Source of the DNA: Engraulis encrasicolus
Taxonomy: Eukaryota; Chordata; Actinopteri; Clupeiformes; Engraulidae
Length of the DNA stretch: 64,000 bases
Assembly (NCBI RefSeq): GCF_034702125.1
Contig: NC_085865.1
Location: 23,791,567 to 23,855,566, forward strand
Direction of reading: 5' to 3'
In this document: piece after piece, positions 34,426 to 47,422 of the stretch
Numbering within the stretch: the stretch's first letter is position 1
Layout: every line of letters begins with the position of its first letter
Position numbers and translations under genes: made by a program
The notes under the pieces: model-generated
Database searches by the model: none
What the model saw: the letters and a program-made list of their open reading frames with translations, nothing else
What the model was told of the DNA's origin: nothing

Positions 34426-35600
34426 ATTCCTGAATGTACGTAGCAACATCCATTAGGTAAATATGGAGAAATAATATGCCTTTGATTTTGAATATCTATT
34501 GATTGTGAATATTTATCTACTTTTACAAATGTAGAGTAAAATGCAGTAGCAGTGTACAGTAAAACAATCCAGGTTTTTTACACCTTAGCTTCAGTTTGTT
34601 GATGAGGTAAACTCAGAAGTAAGCGCCTTTCCTCTTGCGACTCTCCCCATACCTCAAGAGAGGAACTCCCAGCCTTCTCTCCAAACTAGGAACGCGGTAT
34701 AGGAGAAAAAGTTTTGTGAGTGACAGATTGACTGCAGCCACCGTCGTTTGCGTCTTTGGTGAGACACTGAGAGATCCCCATGGTGGCTAATTAAGACAAA
34801 AGCTTGCAGTTTCTCTGAATATTCCTGATGGAAATCGCATGACAGAGTTGTGTTGTTGCGGCGCCGTCCCTGTTTGCTTTGGCGGTAGGTATTGTGTAAA
34901 CATGTGTCAGACAGTTGATGCTCACCTTTCCCTCCACTGCCGTGCTTATTGGCACGTCTTTCCAGTGCAATGAAGCGAACAGGTTTGTTTACGTACAGTA
35001 CAAATAGCATAGCATCCTTTCAAATGAACACAGGAGTCTAGTTGGTGCCCTTTTTGCTTGAACGCAAAGCATCAATGTAGGCCTATATGAGCGAGGCAAA
35101 ATGGACGCATTTTATTTGTCTCACGTTTCAACTCCCACCTGCCCGGCCGTGTGAGGGATTGTTATGCACCCTTGGTGAAACTAGACGAGCCCTTCTCCTC
35201 ATTATCGCCATAAACACATTGATTTTAGCCTCCAGTTGCAGCAGCCCCCAGATCACATCTCTAAGCTGTTTCTCTCACTGAAGTAAAGGAAAGGAAAGGA
35301 AAGGGGAGGGAAGAAAGGGATGTGTGGATGTGTATGGGGACGTCGAAGATGGTTTGTGTGTGTGGGGGGTGTTCTCCCTCCCTCAGTCAAGACAGAAAGT
35401 TTCATTTCTCCTAATGCACATTCCACAGACAGACAACATTTCAGGTGAATTATGAGGGTTTTATCATCTCCCACTAGTACGTGCATGTCTCTCTGTCCGT
35501 CCTAGATGTCTGTCCATCTTTGTGTGACTGTCTCTGTTTCTGTCTATGTCTGTTAATCTCATCCCCCCCTTTCTCTCTCTGTCTCTCTCTGTGTCTCTCT
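34426..35600. other. Non-coding unique sequence
   Basis: A GGAAA tandem at about 35287-35305. No gene recognised. Confidence 0.5.
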
Positions 35601-35601
35601 C

Positions 35602-35607
<6 letters not shown>

Positions 35608-35686
<79 letters not shown>
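35608..35686. repeat. (TC)n microsatellite, about 79 bp
   Basis: Pure TC array, directly abutting the tail of a retroposon end. Confidence 0.97.
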
Positions 35687-35692
<6 letters not shown>

Positions 35693-35800
35693 CAATTCAA
35701 TTCATTCAATTCATAGAAGCTTTATTAGCTTTAAATATTTAAATTTAACTTTAAATATTTCGTATTGCCAAAGCATTGGTTGAAGATACATTGGTAAATG
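35687..35800 (-). mobile_element. Retroposon 3' end with (AATTG)n tail
   Basis: Minus-strand reading gives GGCAATACGAAATATTTAAAG, then AATAAAGCTTCTATG, then tandem AATTG units (35688-35715). Same architecture as the ends at 26882 and 61459 but with a different tail unit. Confidence 0.55.
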
Positions 35801-35882
35801 TTATATAATAAAATAAGTAACAAACAACAAATTAATGCTTGCAATTGCATTGATAATGTCAGCAAGAAAAGAAAGCAAACAG

Positions 35883-35885
<3 letters not shown>

Positions 35886-35934
<49 letters not shown>
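35886..35934. repeat. (GT)n microsatellite
   Basis: About 49 bp GT, then GCGCGGGTGTGCG variants and a short TC run (35990-36008). Confidence 0.95.
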
Positions 35935-35939
<5 letters not shown>

Positions 35940-36009
35940 GGTGTGCGCGGGTGTGCGTGTGCATACGTGGTGTGTGTGTGTGTGCGTGCCTCTCTCTCTC
36001 TCTCTCTCT

Positions 36010-36857
36010 ACTTCTCTCTAGACAACGAGGGCTACATACTGTAGAGCAAAGCAAGACAGTTTGTAAGCTTTTCCCTTAATTCGCAAAAACAGCCATTATT
36101 GTAATTTTCTGTCTATTCAGTCCATTTTCTGTTTGTCTTCACAAAGTGAGATGTTATTTCAGGCCAACGTCTTATTGTTCTCGCTATTAGTTCGCTACGA
36201 TTAACATCTTCCAGGTTAGTTCATCATTACGTTAATTAGGTTTTTAGTCTTTTAAGCACTCATTGACAACAGGCATTATACGTTAACCCTACGTCACTTC
36301 AGACAGGTTTGATCAATAGCCCCTGTCAAATCAATGCCACTGATAGTCCCACAGAGGATGATTCGACTCAGAGCAAAAATAAAACAAACGTTTTGTTTTA
36401 GTTTTTTTTTTGCCCTACATAACTCATGCATTTTGTCCTACATAAGTCATGCATATTTAAAAACTGTTAAGCGAAATGTTAATATTAAATCAATTTTTCA
36501 GCATAAAGGCAGAATGTTAATCAGGATCAAGTCATTATTATTTTATGACGGGCTGCCATTTGAAAAATGTCAGTCAGCAGCCTCCCCCCACTCGAAAAAA
36601 AAAAAAAACCCCAGAGTGTACCCACAACAAAATCAATGGCTGTCTTTACGCGTCTAAATGTTTCATTACAGTAAATACAGCAGTGGCGATATAGATTGAA
36701 GGACAGGCAGGGAGGCAGGCAGGCGAAGGTAGCTATACGTGCGGTTCTGCCCAGGGGACGCGCCGCAATAAAAGCACATTGATCCCTGCTGAACTCCATA
36801 ATATTCAGCTGCAGCAGGAGTGATCAGCTTCGGCCCTCGGCCCATGGCCTTTTTTTT
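36010..36857. other. Non-coding; possible conserved block 36060-36330
   Basis: 36060-36330 is repeat-free with TTACGTTAATTAGG and CTATTAGTTCGCTACG texture. An A-run follows at 36595-36608. No coding signal. Confidence 0.25.
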
Positions 36858-36872
36858 GGGGGGGGGGGGGGG
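36858..36872. repeat. Poly-G run
   Basis: About 15 G after eight T. On the minus strand a C run. Likely error-prone in sequencing. Confidence 0.9.
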
Positions 36873-36929
36873 TTGCTTTCGCCTGGTCAACTCATGACCT
36901 CTGATGCTGCCCACTGCTCCTTCCGTCCG

Positions 36930-37221
36930 CGATACAGAGAGAGACAGAGACAGGGAGATTTCATAGGACAATGAGAGGGAGAGTGAGAGAGAAACTGGTC
37001 CCTGCGCCTGCCACAGAGAGAGAGAGAAAGAAAGAGAAAGACAGAGAGCAATAAAGACGGGTAAAGAATGTTACAGAAAGATAGACAGACAAAGACAGAC
37101 AGCTAGGAAGAAAAGGAGAAAGTATTGCAGGAAGGGCGGTGCATAGAGGATAACTAAACAGGGACGGGAAGAGTGAGATACAGTACCGAAAGGCATGAGA
37201 GAGAGGAAAAGGAGGTGATCA
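36930..37221. other. Purine-rich (GAGA) non-coding stretch
   Basis: GAGAGA- and GACAGACAGA-rich sequence opposite in strand bias to the next block. Confidence 0.6.
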
Positions 37222-37560
37222 CCTTACTCCCCGCTGAACCTCCTCCTCACCTTACTCCCTCCCTGGACCTCTTCCTCCTCACCTTACCCCATGCCTGAAC
37301 CTCCTCTTCCTCACTTCACCCCCTCCCTCCTCCTCACCTTACCCCATCCCTAAACCTCCTCTTCCTCACTTCGCCCCCTCCCTCCTCCTCACCTTACCCC
37401 ATCCCTGAACCTCCTCTTCCTCACTTCGCCCCCTCCCTCCTCCTCACCTTACCCCATCCCTGAACTTCCTATTCCTCACTCCCCCCCCCCCTTCCTGGAC
37501 CTCTTCCTCATCACCTTACACCATTCCTGAACCTCCTCCTCCTCCTCTTCCTCCTCTTTT
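37222..37560. repeat. Pyrimidine-rich minisatellite, about 55-60 bp units
   Basis: Recurring unit with CTCACCTTACCCCATCCCTG, AACCTCCTCTTCCTCACTTC and CCCCCTCCCTCCTC. About five imperfect copies; the central two or three are nearly identical and the outer ones diverged. Almost no G on the plus strand. Confidence 0.9.
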
Positions 37561-37800
37561 CAGTCAGATTGCAATGCGGTTCTTATCAGCATCACCTCTC
37601 TCCTGCAGTGAGGGCGTGTTGAGAGATATGGGAAGGATGGCTTCATCCTGGCTTCATGCCATACGTGACAGGCTATTGATCTCTTTCATGTACATGGCGG
37701 TGCATATCATAGGAATCTGGATGTACTGTACATGTGTCTCATTGCAGATTTTTTGCATTCAGGCCATGTCTTACGCTCTCTCTCTCTCTTGCTCTATTGT

Positions 37801-37877
<77 letters not shown>
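37801..37877. repeat. (CT)n microsatellite, 77 bp
   Basis: Pure CT array. Confidence 0.97.
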
Positions 37878-37879
<2 letters not shown>

Positions 37880-39985
37880 CCTTGCCGATCGTACCCTTTG
37901 TGCAAAATCTATGTTATAACTTTACTGACACCAAAATTATGATAGCCAAATCCGATCAAGGCTCTGGTAACGTCATAGCTACGTTGTTATGATGGAGTTG
38001 AGTTTATTTAGCATGCTTGAGGATGGGGCACATCACAGGAGCTCTTTCTTAACACCTCACTTTCATCACACAGCGAGGAACACCAGCAGGGGTCACTGTG
38101 CCCAAAAGACTTATTCGCTCTCACTTTTATTCTTCTTCCACACAGACAGAGAAGAACAGATACCTACCTCATGTATCACCTCTCAGGGGCCCAGCTAGAA
38201 TGTGTGGCCCCATTGCAAAGAAAATGTGACTGGATTTGAAACCCAGAGTCACATGTAGAAATGAGAAAAATCACCATTAAAGATATTTTTCATTTATTTG
38301 TGTGTTTTTTTTAGAATGAGCGAGTTGAGGTCTTGAAGAAGTTACTTGGTGCTTCAGAAAACCGCACTGTTTTATCTAAAAGCTAAGATGTTGTCTTTAA
38401 AAGGGCCAACTTCATGTCTTTTCTGTGGGCAAGAGAAACTTTCAGAGCTCATTTTTCTGCGTTCTACTTCAAGAAGTGAACACATTCATAAGGGCACAAA
38501 TTCATCAAATATCACCAAATCCCCCATGTGTAAGATATCATTGTAAAACTTCTACAAAACAATCTGCAGTTAGAATCTATGATTAACTCAGAATGCCCCC
38601 ATCTCTACTTGTAGCCTCTTTTCTTATGGCTGCTCACAAATTATTTTGGATCCCCCTGTAACCACACAAAAATAGCCATTAGTTAGTGCCAACCATGTAA
38701 CCTTTTACACCTTTGCATTCAGCCTGACACTCTCTGCTTCTGCCACCTCTTATGCTATAACACCTCCCCAACACCTGGAGATTAGTGCGACGGGTCAATA
38801 GTGACTGTTCTTCTCGCCATACGTACTTGATATCGGCGGATGAAAATGTCACTTGTGTGGTGGTGTGAACTTGAGATTGTGTTTGACTGTCTACTACTGT
38901 AATTGTTTTATTTATCCACCATATTTGTGTCGCACGCAAACACGCCTTGCTTGTGGTGCAACTTCAGTCAAATTTTCAGTAATTTCATTTCAACCCATTG
39001 CTTTTCATAATGATCACTGTTCAGTGCACAAAAGTGACCTTTCTGTTGTTTTCTCAGGGCTACATGTGTGTCTCGGAGTAGCTCAGGACTACTATACCTG
39101 AATGGGCCGCCGAGGTAAGCCATAAATTGGGTAAAAGTCATCCTTCACCAGACCCAGGACATTTCAGGGCCATTCGCAGTCACACCCCCACCAGGCCACG
39201 GGTACATCTGGAGGCAAGGTCCTAAAGGGAGATACGCTCAGGCAATGCATCTCTACACCCCACTAGCAAGCGTTGCTCTCAGTGAACCCGTAACCCAGAA
39301 AACAGGCTACCATACTGCTGTCTGGCAACACATAAAGGAAATACAAAAACGCATGAAAAGAACCTGTATTGTGCTAATAAGCTGTTGCGGTACTTATTTA
39401 GTCATACCCTCCTTGAGCTTTCTTATCGCACACTTAACAGACCCCATTCAAATAGATTTTGTTTGGTGAAGGCTTTGAATTGTGGCCTTTCTTTAGTGAA
39501 ATGTGTTGAATCAAAGGCAGTTATATCCACAGTTTTGAAGATCAAGCATGACGTGCTTTTTTCCACTCAAATAAAAAATACAAACTTACAGCGTACTCTG
39601 CATCGTCAAAAGGAGCAGTAATAAGCAATTACACATAGATATACCAACACGGGCCTCCGTTCAAATTAGATTTTTTTGCACAAAAAAAATTACAAAAATA
39701 AATTGCTCATGAAAGACATGAAAATGAGCAGCAGTGTTTGTTTTAGCATACGTACCTCCTCCTACCTTTTAAAAACAACTTGTTTTTTAATATTTCATGA
39801 ACTTTCATTTTTAGGTCTCTTCTGCCACCTCTCCTCTCCTCAAATAGAAACCCCCGCCGCCATCCTCTCTCTGCTGTGCCCATGTTGTCGGCCTGAACCC
39901 AAGCGCAATTCCTTGAAATGCACAAATTCATTACAGCCTTCGGCATAAACAATTATCAATCAGCTCTAATCCTGTGTTCCGCTGA
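37878..39985. other. Non-coding unique sequence
   Basis: CTCAGGGGCCCAGCTAG at about 38181 resembles GGGCCC repeat words. 39790-39970 is a repeat-free block that might be a conserved element. No gene recognised. Confidence 0.45.
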
Positions 39986-40008
39986 AGGAGAGAGAGAGAG
40001 AGAGAGCG

Positions 40009-40052
<44 letters not shown>
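39986..40052. repeat. (GA)n microsatellite with GCGA interruptions
   Basis: GA array broken by GCGAGCGAGA and GAGCGAGAGCGA. Confidence 0.95.
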
Positions 40053-40458
<406 letters not shown>

Positions 40459-40699
40459 AAAAATTGTTTCAAACAACTCCAAGCATTACAGTAGGTTATT
40501 GCTGCTGAGGTGAAGATTTTATTCTGAAAATTAGCTATGGAATAGAACATATGGGTTCTCTATTTCCTGAATCATTTACAGGGCAAGCTACTTCATTCGT
40601 AGTGTCACTGCCACCACCACTCATCACCTACAAATCATTTGGTACTTTTCTCTGAAAGTGGACAATTTAATATGATGCTTTGAAGGGCTAAACAGAGAG

Positions 40700-41205
40700 A
40701 GTTTAGATTGAGACGGGACATACGGCGGCCATCTTGGTGACGCCTTCGGAGTGCTATTTCGCGATTAAGTAGACCAGATCTGAGAGTCAATGGGAAAAAT
40801 GAATGGGGAAATTGAGTATAGGACGGAGGGGAACCCAACGGTTGTGAAAACCATAAGGTTGAAACGACCGTGAAAAACTGATCAATCTAGACTACTTGGT
40901 TGTGTCATACGAGTCAAAATAAAGCTTTTTGAGCCACTTTTCTCACGGTTTTTTTGACAAAGCGCAGGCGCAGTAGTTTCTTAACGGCACGAGAGCAACG
41001 GCTTTTCACAACTGAGCATGTGCATAATTTCGCGTGCGCCGATGCAGCCAGATGATTGGATCACTGGCAACGCAGCTCAGCAGGCACATTGGCTCTTGTT
41101 ACCAGAAAGGCGGGAGATGTGCGGGTAGACGCCATATTTGCGTTACGAATCTTCACCGTTAATTTCTATGTACCTGTCCTATCTCCCCTTACTAGAATAT
41201 TTCTG
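40700..41205. repeat. CpG-bearing block, possible MITE
   Basis: A CpG-rich island in AT-rich DNA. The left end GAGACGGGACATAC and, inverted, GAGATAGGACAGGTAC at the right are similar, and the block contains GGCGGCCATCTTGG. Ends are only suggestive and no target duplication was found. No coding frame. Confidence 0.35.
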
Positions 41206-41500
41206 GGCTAAAGCAATACATTGTGCTCATTGTGATGTAAACGCACTGCAACAAAACTGATTTTTTTGTATGATAGTCCATCAGATAAATATAAAAGGAA
41301 ACTTTAATATAGTCATCATATTAAATGCACCTCTTGGCTCTAACTGCAACATGCCCATGTTTGTGCACATTTTCAATGTGAAAATGTTTTGGTAGAATAT
41401 CAACAAAACAGCCAAATGTTAATCAAAGAAGACAAGATGATCAATATTGCCTTATGATACTCTGCCATGAATGGAGAATACAGTAGGATGCCATTTAACA

Positions 41501-41806
41501 ACCTAGGCCAGTGGTTCTCAACTGGAACAGTCTTGGGACCCACCATTTTCCACTCTCATTCGGTTGCGACCCAATTTTTTTAGCGTTCAAGTCAATTTAA
41601 TGCAATTCTCAAAATGTAACCAAGACTCGAATGACTGGTTGCACGCTATCTATCTCGCATAAACGTTAAGATCAAAATCAAAATCAAAATATCAAAATAA
41701 AAGTTGTAAATTGTTGCAGGAAAAGTTGGCTCCGCGACCCACCCATGACCCTTCCACGACCCACTTTTGGGTCGCGACCCACCAGTTGAGAAACACTGAC
41801 CTAGGC
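41501..41806. mobile_element. hAT-type MITE (290 bp)
   Basis: Element 41509-41798 with ends CAGTGGTTCTCAACTGG and, inverted, CAGTGTTTCTCAACTGG (16 of 17). Perfect 8-bp target duplication ACCTAGGC at 41501-41508 and 41799-41806. Subterminal GCGACCC words are repeated. Non-coding. Confidence 0.92.
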
Positions 41807-43751
41807 TATACCCAGAATACTTGGCTTTTCTGGGGGGCAGTATCATACAGTAGGGCCTACATACAGTACACCACTGACACATCACGCTCATCATGTTTTT
41901 TAAACAGTATCGCCAGTTGATTTTCTTTATATGGGGTACTTTATATGGGGTGCATATTCTTTATATATCAAATACCCGTACATCCAAGATAAGCTGTTTT
42001 CATATTCTCCCTCCTACATTTTCCACGGTGCATCCATTCAATCTCCATACTACTGTGCACAAACAGGCTACACATCTTAATGTTCTTTAATGCTAGATAG
42101 ACTTGCACAGTAGCGGGCACTTATCTAACAATTTCTTAAACACACTGCCACTTAATTAATAACCTGCGGGAGGACAACATTTACATGCAATGCACACACC
42201 TCCGTTAACACACACATAATTATTCTGCACATGGGAATTAACATACAACTGTGTCTATATTTATTTCCATTACATAAATTATTCACTAATCTAGCTTTGT
42301 TCAGGCGCGGGATGTTTAAAGGGGCAGACCTCACTGTTTGGATGGCCTGCTACCACAGTTGTGTCCTTGAGTTGCTCCAGATATGGTTCTCCTCAAAACA
42401 TTACTCTGCAAGTCCCATATGCCGTACGAAACAAACAGCACTGACACCAATACTCTCTGTCCTCTAGATACCTCATTACACATTGTTTTGTGCGTCCCTG
42501 GGTAAAATTGCTCCAAATATTTTTGACAGGTAATTGTGGGATAGATGTGGAGGTAAGAACGTTTTTTTTATAGGAGTTTTACCCACAGCATTCTAATATC
42601 ACTGCACGATTCACACTAGAATAGGCAAACCAATTTTTTTTAATTCTTTTTTTTTAAACTCTCAATGGAAAGCAAGATTCTGATGCTCAAACCCTGCTCT
42701 AAAAGCAGCATTGTTGACATATTTGTTATATGAGTCGCATTATGTGATACTTCAATTACAGAGGAAAAAGCCGCATCACTTTCATTAAAGTCATAAAGCC
42801 ATTATAGAGAAGAACAGAACAGGACATGCTGTTGTTACTGATTTGCTGCGTTAGTCATTTTTTGTCTAACAGCTCCGTGCAGCAGCAGCTTTTTATTGAA
42901 GACTAGGTCATTTTGTTTCATCGTCAACCTATATGGGCTTCTCTGACTGTTATGGGGAGATCTGACAGCGAGCCACATAAAGGTTATGTTGTGCAGCTTG
43001 TGCCAAATGGACGCGGCCCATGATTAAATATGATGTATGATGGCCCTGCTGCTTTTCCTTTGCAGAGACTGATAAGCAGATCACAGCCAACGCTATTTAT
43101 TAAAAAAACACAGCAACACACGGTGGCATCCAGTTCAAACTCTGTTTCACAGTGAGGAGCTATAATTGTGGCTCACTTCACAGCTGAAAAGGCTTTTCAA
43201 AGGAGACGTTTCCCATGGTGTGTCTGAGACCACAAGCTACGCTGCTTGGTGGCAGCAACTAAGGACTGTATTTACCATCACGTACTATGCTACTCCACTC
43301 CAGACTTGAATCACCCCAGAACCCAACAGGTTCACTAGGTTTGTACTTACATGAGGCAGAGGCACATTTACACAAACAAAAAGTCATATTTTATTGAATT
43401 TTATAAGGATACTTTAATTAATTGGCAAATACTGGTATGGTCGCAATGGTTCATGGAATTAAACAAATAGGCCTAAATACCACATTCACAAAGAGTAGAC
43501 GTGCTCATATTGGTTCTTTATCCTGAATGAGGGCATTGGTTAGCTATCCTGAAGAAGGGGTAACAATCACAGAGATGCAGCAACCCCTGTGAAACCACAG
43601 AGGTGAGAAGTAGGCTGACAGACAGTATACCACAAAGATATATAAAAACACTGATACTACAAAACAAATAAACCAGCACCAGGTGACACAGCCACCTTCC
43701 AACTAACTTTTGCACATGCTCAAACAAATTTACACAGACCAAAAGGTTTTC
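41807..43751. other. Non-coding; possible conserved block
   Basis: Unique AT-rich sequence. 42840-43090 is repeat-free and has balanced composition that could be a conserved element. No gene recognised. Confidence 0.4.
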
Positions 43752-43985
43752 AACAGTTCTAGCAAGAAGGTTGTTCTTGAAGGTTCCTCAGAGAACCCAG
43801 GAACCCAAAGGTTCTTTGTGGAACCCTTTGATTGTCTCTGAAAACTCCCTAAAGATTCTGTACAGAACCAAGGGATTCTTGCTAGAACTGTTAGATTCTT
43901 TGGGTAACTTTCAGAGTTCCTGAGAGAACTTTTAGGGTTCCCCCTCGATTAAAAGTAAGGTTGAGGAACCATCTTTTTTCTGGTT
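43752..43985. repeat. GGTTC-rich repeat with 17-bp inverted repeat
   Basis: AACAGTTCTAGCAAGAA (43752-43768) is perfectly inverted at 43876-43892. The intervening and following sequence is dense in GGTTC, GAACC and AGAACC words. Probably a fish dispersed repeat. Class unknown. Confidence 0.6.
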
Positions 43986-44575
43986 TAAATAGCCCATCTT
44001 ATCTCATCCCATACATTTTCTTGCAGACCAGTGTTTCACAAATTTGTCACCACGAGCATCATTCCAGAGTTTTCAAAAATATTTTTTAATTGTCAGATTT
44101 CCTGAGGGACAATGACATTTGGAAGGCCAAACACTTTGTAGTCTCAACTCGCGAATTACCATAAATGTTAATGACAGTGGCTTTGTTGACCGCCAAATGT
44201 CTGTCGTTTCAGATAAAACAATGACTATGTTACAATAAATAATTTCCATTTAGTGCCAGTGGAAATCATTTTGCACATATTGAAGTCCAGTACAGAGGAA
44301 TTTGTACTTTTGCACCAGTATTTTCTAGTTTTTCTTCAAAAAGATACAATTGGCATTCTGCTCACAACACTACATTTGTTTGACAGCTGTAGTTGATAGT
44401 ACAAGATTAAACAAGCGGCGTCCAACGTTTTTTGACTTGTCATGTCTTAAAAACAGTAGTGTTTTGTCAGGTCCATAGCAGAGATGGTTGGTGTGTACAA
44501 CTCTGAGAAGTAAATGCAGCCTTCTCCTCCTGTCTTCCAAATGTCTGTTTGAGTGCTGGACAATTGTTTGAGAAG
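43986..44575. other. Non-coding unique sequence
   Basis: No gene recognised. The 175-codon minus frame 44370-44897 crosses two transposon ends and is spurious. Confidence 0.5.
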
Positions 44576-44648
44576 TACAGGGGTCGGACAAAATAATGGA
44601 AACACCTGTCATTTTTTTGTGGGAAGTTTCATGGCTCAAGTCGATCAG

Positions 44649-47059
44649 CCTGTCGGCAGGGGCGGAGCTACAGGGGTGGCTAGGGTAGCATTTGACCCCC
44701 CCTGAAATCTGATTGGCTACCCCAGGTGCTCCCCCAGAGAATGGACAGTAGCCCCGCCCACTCATGTTACACGAAGTGTAGATCGCCCGCAAATCGCTAT
44801 CGCAAGTGAAGAAAGGATGACCAATTTTCCCCACACACATTTTGATGCAAGTTTGTGTACATGCCACCCTCCTGAATTTGGACATATGGGGTACCATTCA
44901 AAAGCTTATTGTCTAGTGGTATGCATGGGAACTCTCTGTGTTGTACGGTCTGACGGCAATTACTCATAGAAGCAGATGTGTGCTTTTCCATCCTGAAGAA
45001 AAGCCTTAGAGAAAAACACAGGTTATTTCAGTCCAGACTCATTTTGTTTTCCTTTTGAAAAGTTAGCTGTGTGCCATTTAAGATTTGTCAGTACTATAAT
45101 GTTCTAATGCTCTATAATATAATGCTGTATTGCCCATGTGATAAATAAATAGATTCGTTTTTGGTGGTAGCTTCATGATTAATTCCTGTGATTTCAACTG
45201 AAACCTCATGTCTAAAGTCCAAATATTCACTACTAATTGCTGTCTTTGTGTTGGAATAGACTAGATGCTAATGAGCATTTTAGAAGAATGTCCGTACAGC
45301 ACCTTTGATAGCATTGTTATATGTATGAATTGTAGCAAGCTCTTGCAGCATTGCAACATTACAGTGACTGGATTTTAGTATGGAAGTAAGTCTGAGTTCA
45401 GACTTAAATTATTGATGGGAAATTTGAAATTACATAAAAACACAGATGGTAAAAAATAGTTTGATTAACCCTCAGACACCTAAGCCTTCATTTCCTTATA
45501 ACCTAATTTTACTAAGGCTCTGATGCAGAAACTTTTATGTTAATTTCTGAGAATTCTGTAGAAACATTGCAAATCTGCAATAGTGGGCTTCAGTGAAACA
45601 CTTATCTTTATCATCTCACATCACTTCTCGTATACACTAACACAGATAGCCTACAGGTGTGCACACCTGTATTAGATATTAGGCATTTTCCTTGCAAAAA
45701 AAGAGCTGGCCCTCATATCATACTTTTCTCAAAAACTTGTTTCCCACATTCCTGGTACATCTTTGGAGAGAAAAAAAGAGTAGCCTACATATTAAATAAT
45801 TACTTCTACAATGGTTAAATTTTATTCAGAAAAGACAGATAGCAGTATATAAAAATGCCCATGTTTTACTTGAAATGTGATATTTTCTATATTAATACTA
45901 TTTTCACTCTGGAAATGACGGTGTGGTGTTGGGATATGTAATTTGAGTTAAGTTCAGTCAATGTCAGGCACTATATAGTAGCTCTTTGTAAATCTTGCCA
46001 TTTGCAATGCAATGGGTTTCTGAGGGTCAAATGACAAAAAAAATCACATCACAAATCACAAAAAGACCTAAAACTTAAGGGTGCAGTTACTGCACCGCAT
46101 GAATAGACCAGGCGCGATGCGATTCAAGCGACAGAGTGGAGCAGCAAGCGGTACGAGCGATTGAAGAGACTAGAGCAGGGGTCCCCAACCTTTCTAGGTC
46201 TGAAGGCTACTAAGGGCTACTCGAGAGCTACTGAGAGCTACCCGAGGGCTACTTGTTTGTTAAAAATCCTCTACTGATGTCTTGACATCCTTCCTAATCA
46301 CACTGTGATTTAATGATAATTTGCTTATAGGTTGTAAATAAATAATCTCATATTTAAATTAAGAAAAACATTAACTGGGACTAAAATCTTGTAGTCATCA
46401 CTGTTGACTGTACTAACATCCTTGGTGGGCACATCAGAAGCTCCTGGAGGGCTACTTGGCGCCCGCGGGCACCACGTTGGTGACGCCTGGACTAGAGTAT
46501 GTCCGTACAGGCAGAAGGCAAAGCATCCAAACATTCCCATTGGCTGTGGACACTGACCTCTATACAGTCATTGGCTGTCGCGGCTAGTACCCGAACCGCG
46601 TCATAGAAAGTTGACAAGGATTTTTGTCGCGCGACTCAACACAAAGTCAATTACTTCCGTCGCTCACCTTGCTCATGTCGCGCTTGATCTATTTGTGCGG
46701 TTATAGGGTGCACTTTAGAAGGGATTCAGTGACAGTGCCTTACAGCTCCCAAAAATACTAAAAAGAACGCCTAAAATCCTGCCAGAATTAAACAGAAGTC
46801 TTGATTTATATGACCACAAATCTACAGAATACGTACCTGCCCAAAGCCCTTTTGTAACCAATAGATGACAATCGGAAACCGCTCAATCTGGTAACACTAA
46901 CGGGTGTCTTCAGAACCCGAGAAAATCATTCTCTTTATCTATTCTATAGTGTTTGAGTGTTTTTGTTTTCTTTGTGTAAGAGCTTGCCCCTGTGAAATTC
47001 ACGTGGCTACCCCATTGCCCCCCCAAGAATAAATGTCTGGTTCCACCACTGCCTGTCGG
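44649..47059. mobile_element. hAT-type element (2.4 kb) nested in the Tc1-like copy
   Basis: Element 44657-47051 begins CAGGGGCGGAGCTAC and ends, inverted, CAGTGGTGGAACCAG. Perfect 8-bp target duplication CCTGTCGG at 44649-44656 and 47052-47059, which is Tc1 sequence. No transposase frame is visible, so non-autonomous. It is itself interrupted by another hAT MITE at 46176-46489. Confidence 0.85.
46168..46497. mobile_element. hAT-type MITE (314 bp), innermost of three
   Basis: Element 46176-46489 with ends CAGGGGTCCCCAACC and, inverted, CAGGCGTCACCAACG. Perfect 8-bp target duplication GACTAGAG at 46168-46175 and 46490-46497. Contains a GGGCTACTNGAGAGCTACTG tandem near the left end. Non-coding. 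Confidence 0.9.
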
Positions 47060-47422
47060 CCAATCTTCAATCTTCCTCTTGCGTCCACAGTTAATCATGT
47101 TGAATGTGGTTCATCCTTCTTGGTGGTATGCAGAGATTAACTTGGATACCGTGGCTCTTGATACGTCAGAAAGAGCTGCTATTTCGGTCAAAGATGCAAC
47201 AGTTACATGCGCACCAAAAATTTCTCCTTTTTGAACTATGACATGTCATCCATAATGTTGTGTGCATTGCAACATTTTGAGGAAAACTGTGCTCTTACCC
47301 TGCTCATTGAACCTTCACACTTTACCTTACTGGTGCAATGTGCAGTGAATGAAGATTGGCCAACAGGCTGGTCCACATGACCCATGAAACAGGTGTTTCC
47401 ATTATTTTGTCCAACCCCTGTA

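Larger units (their letters stand above)
44576..47422. mobile_element. Tc1/mariner-type element split by a nested hAT
   Basis: Ends CAGGGGTCGGACAAAATAAT and, inverted, CAGGGGTTGGACAAAATAAT, continuing GGAAACACCTGT on both sides, flanked by TA at 44576-44577 and 47421-47422. TA target and this inverted end are typical of Tc1-like transposons. Only 44578-44656 and 47052-47420 (about 450 bp in all) belong to it; the rest is inserted. No transposase frame remains, so it is a deleted copy. Confidence 0.85.

Noticed and set aside
44370..44897. 175-codon minus-strand open frame
   Set aside because: It crosses the ends of a Tc1-like and a hAT element, so the frame is an accident of nesting.
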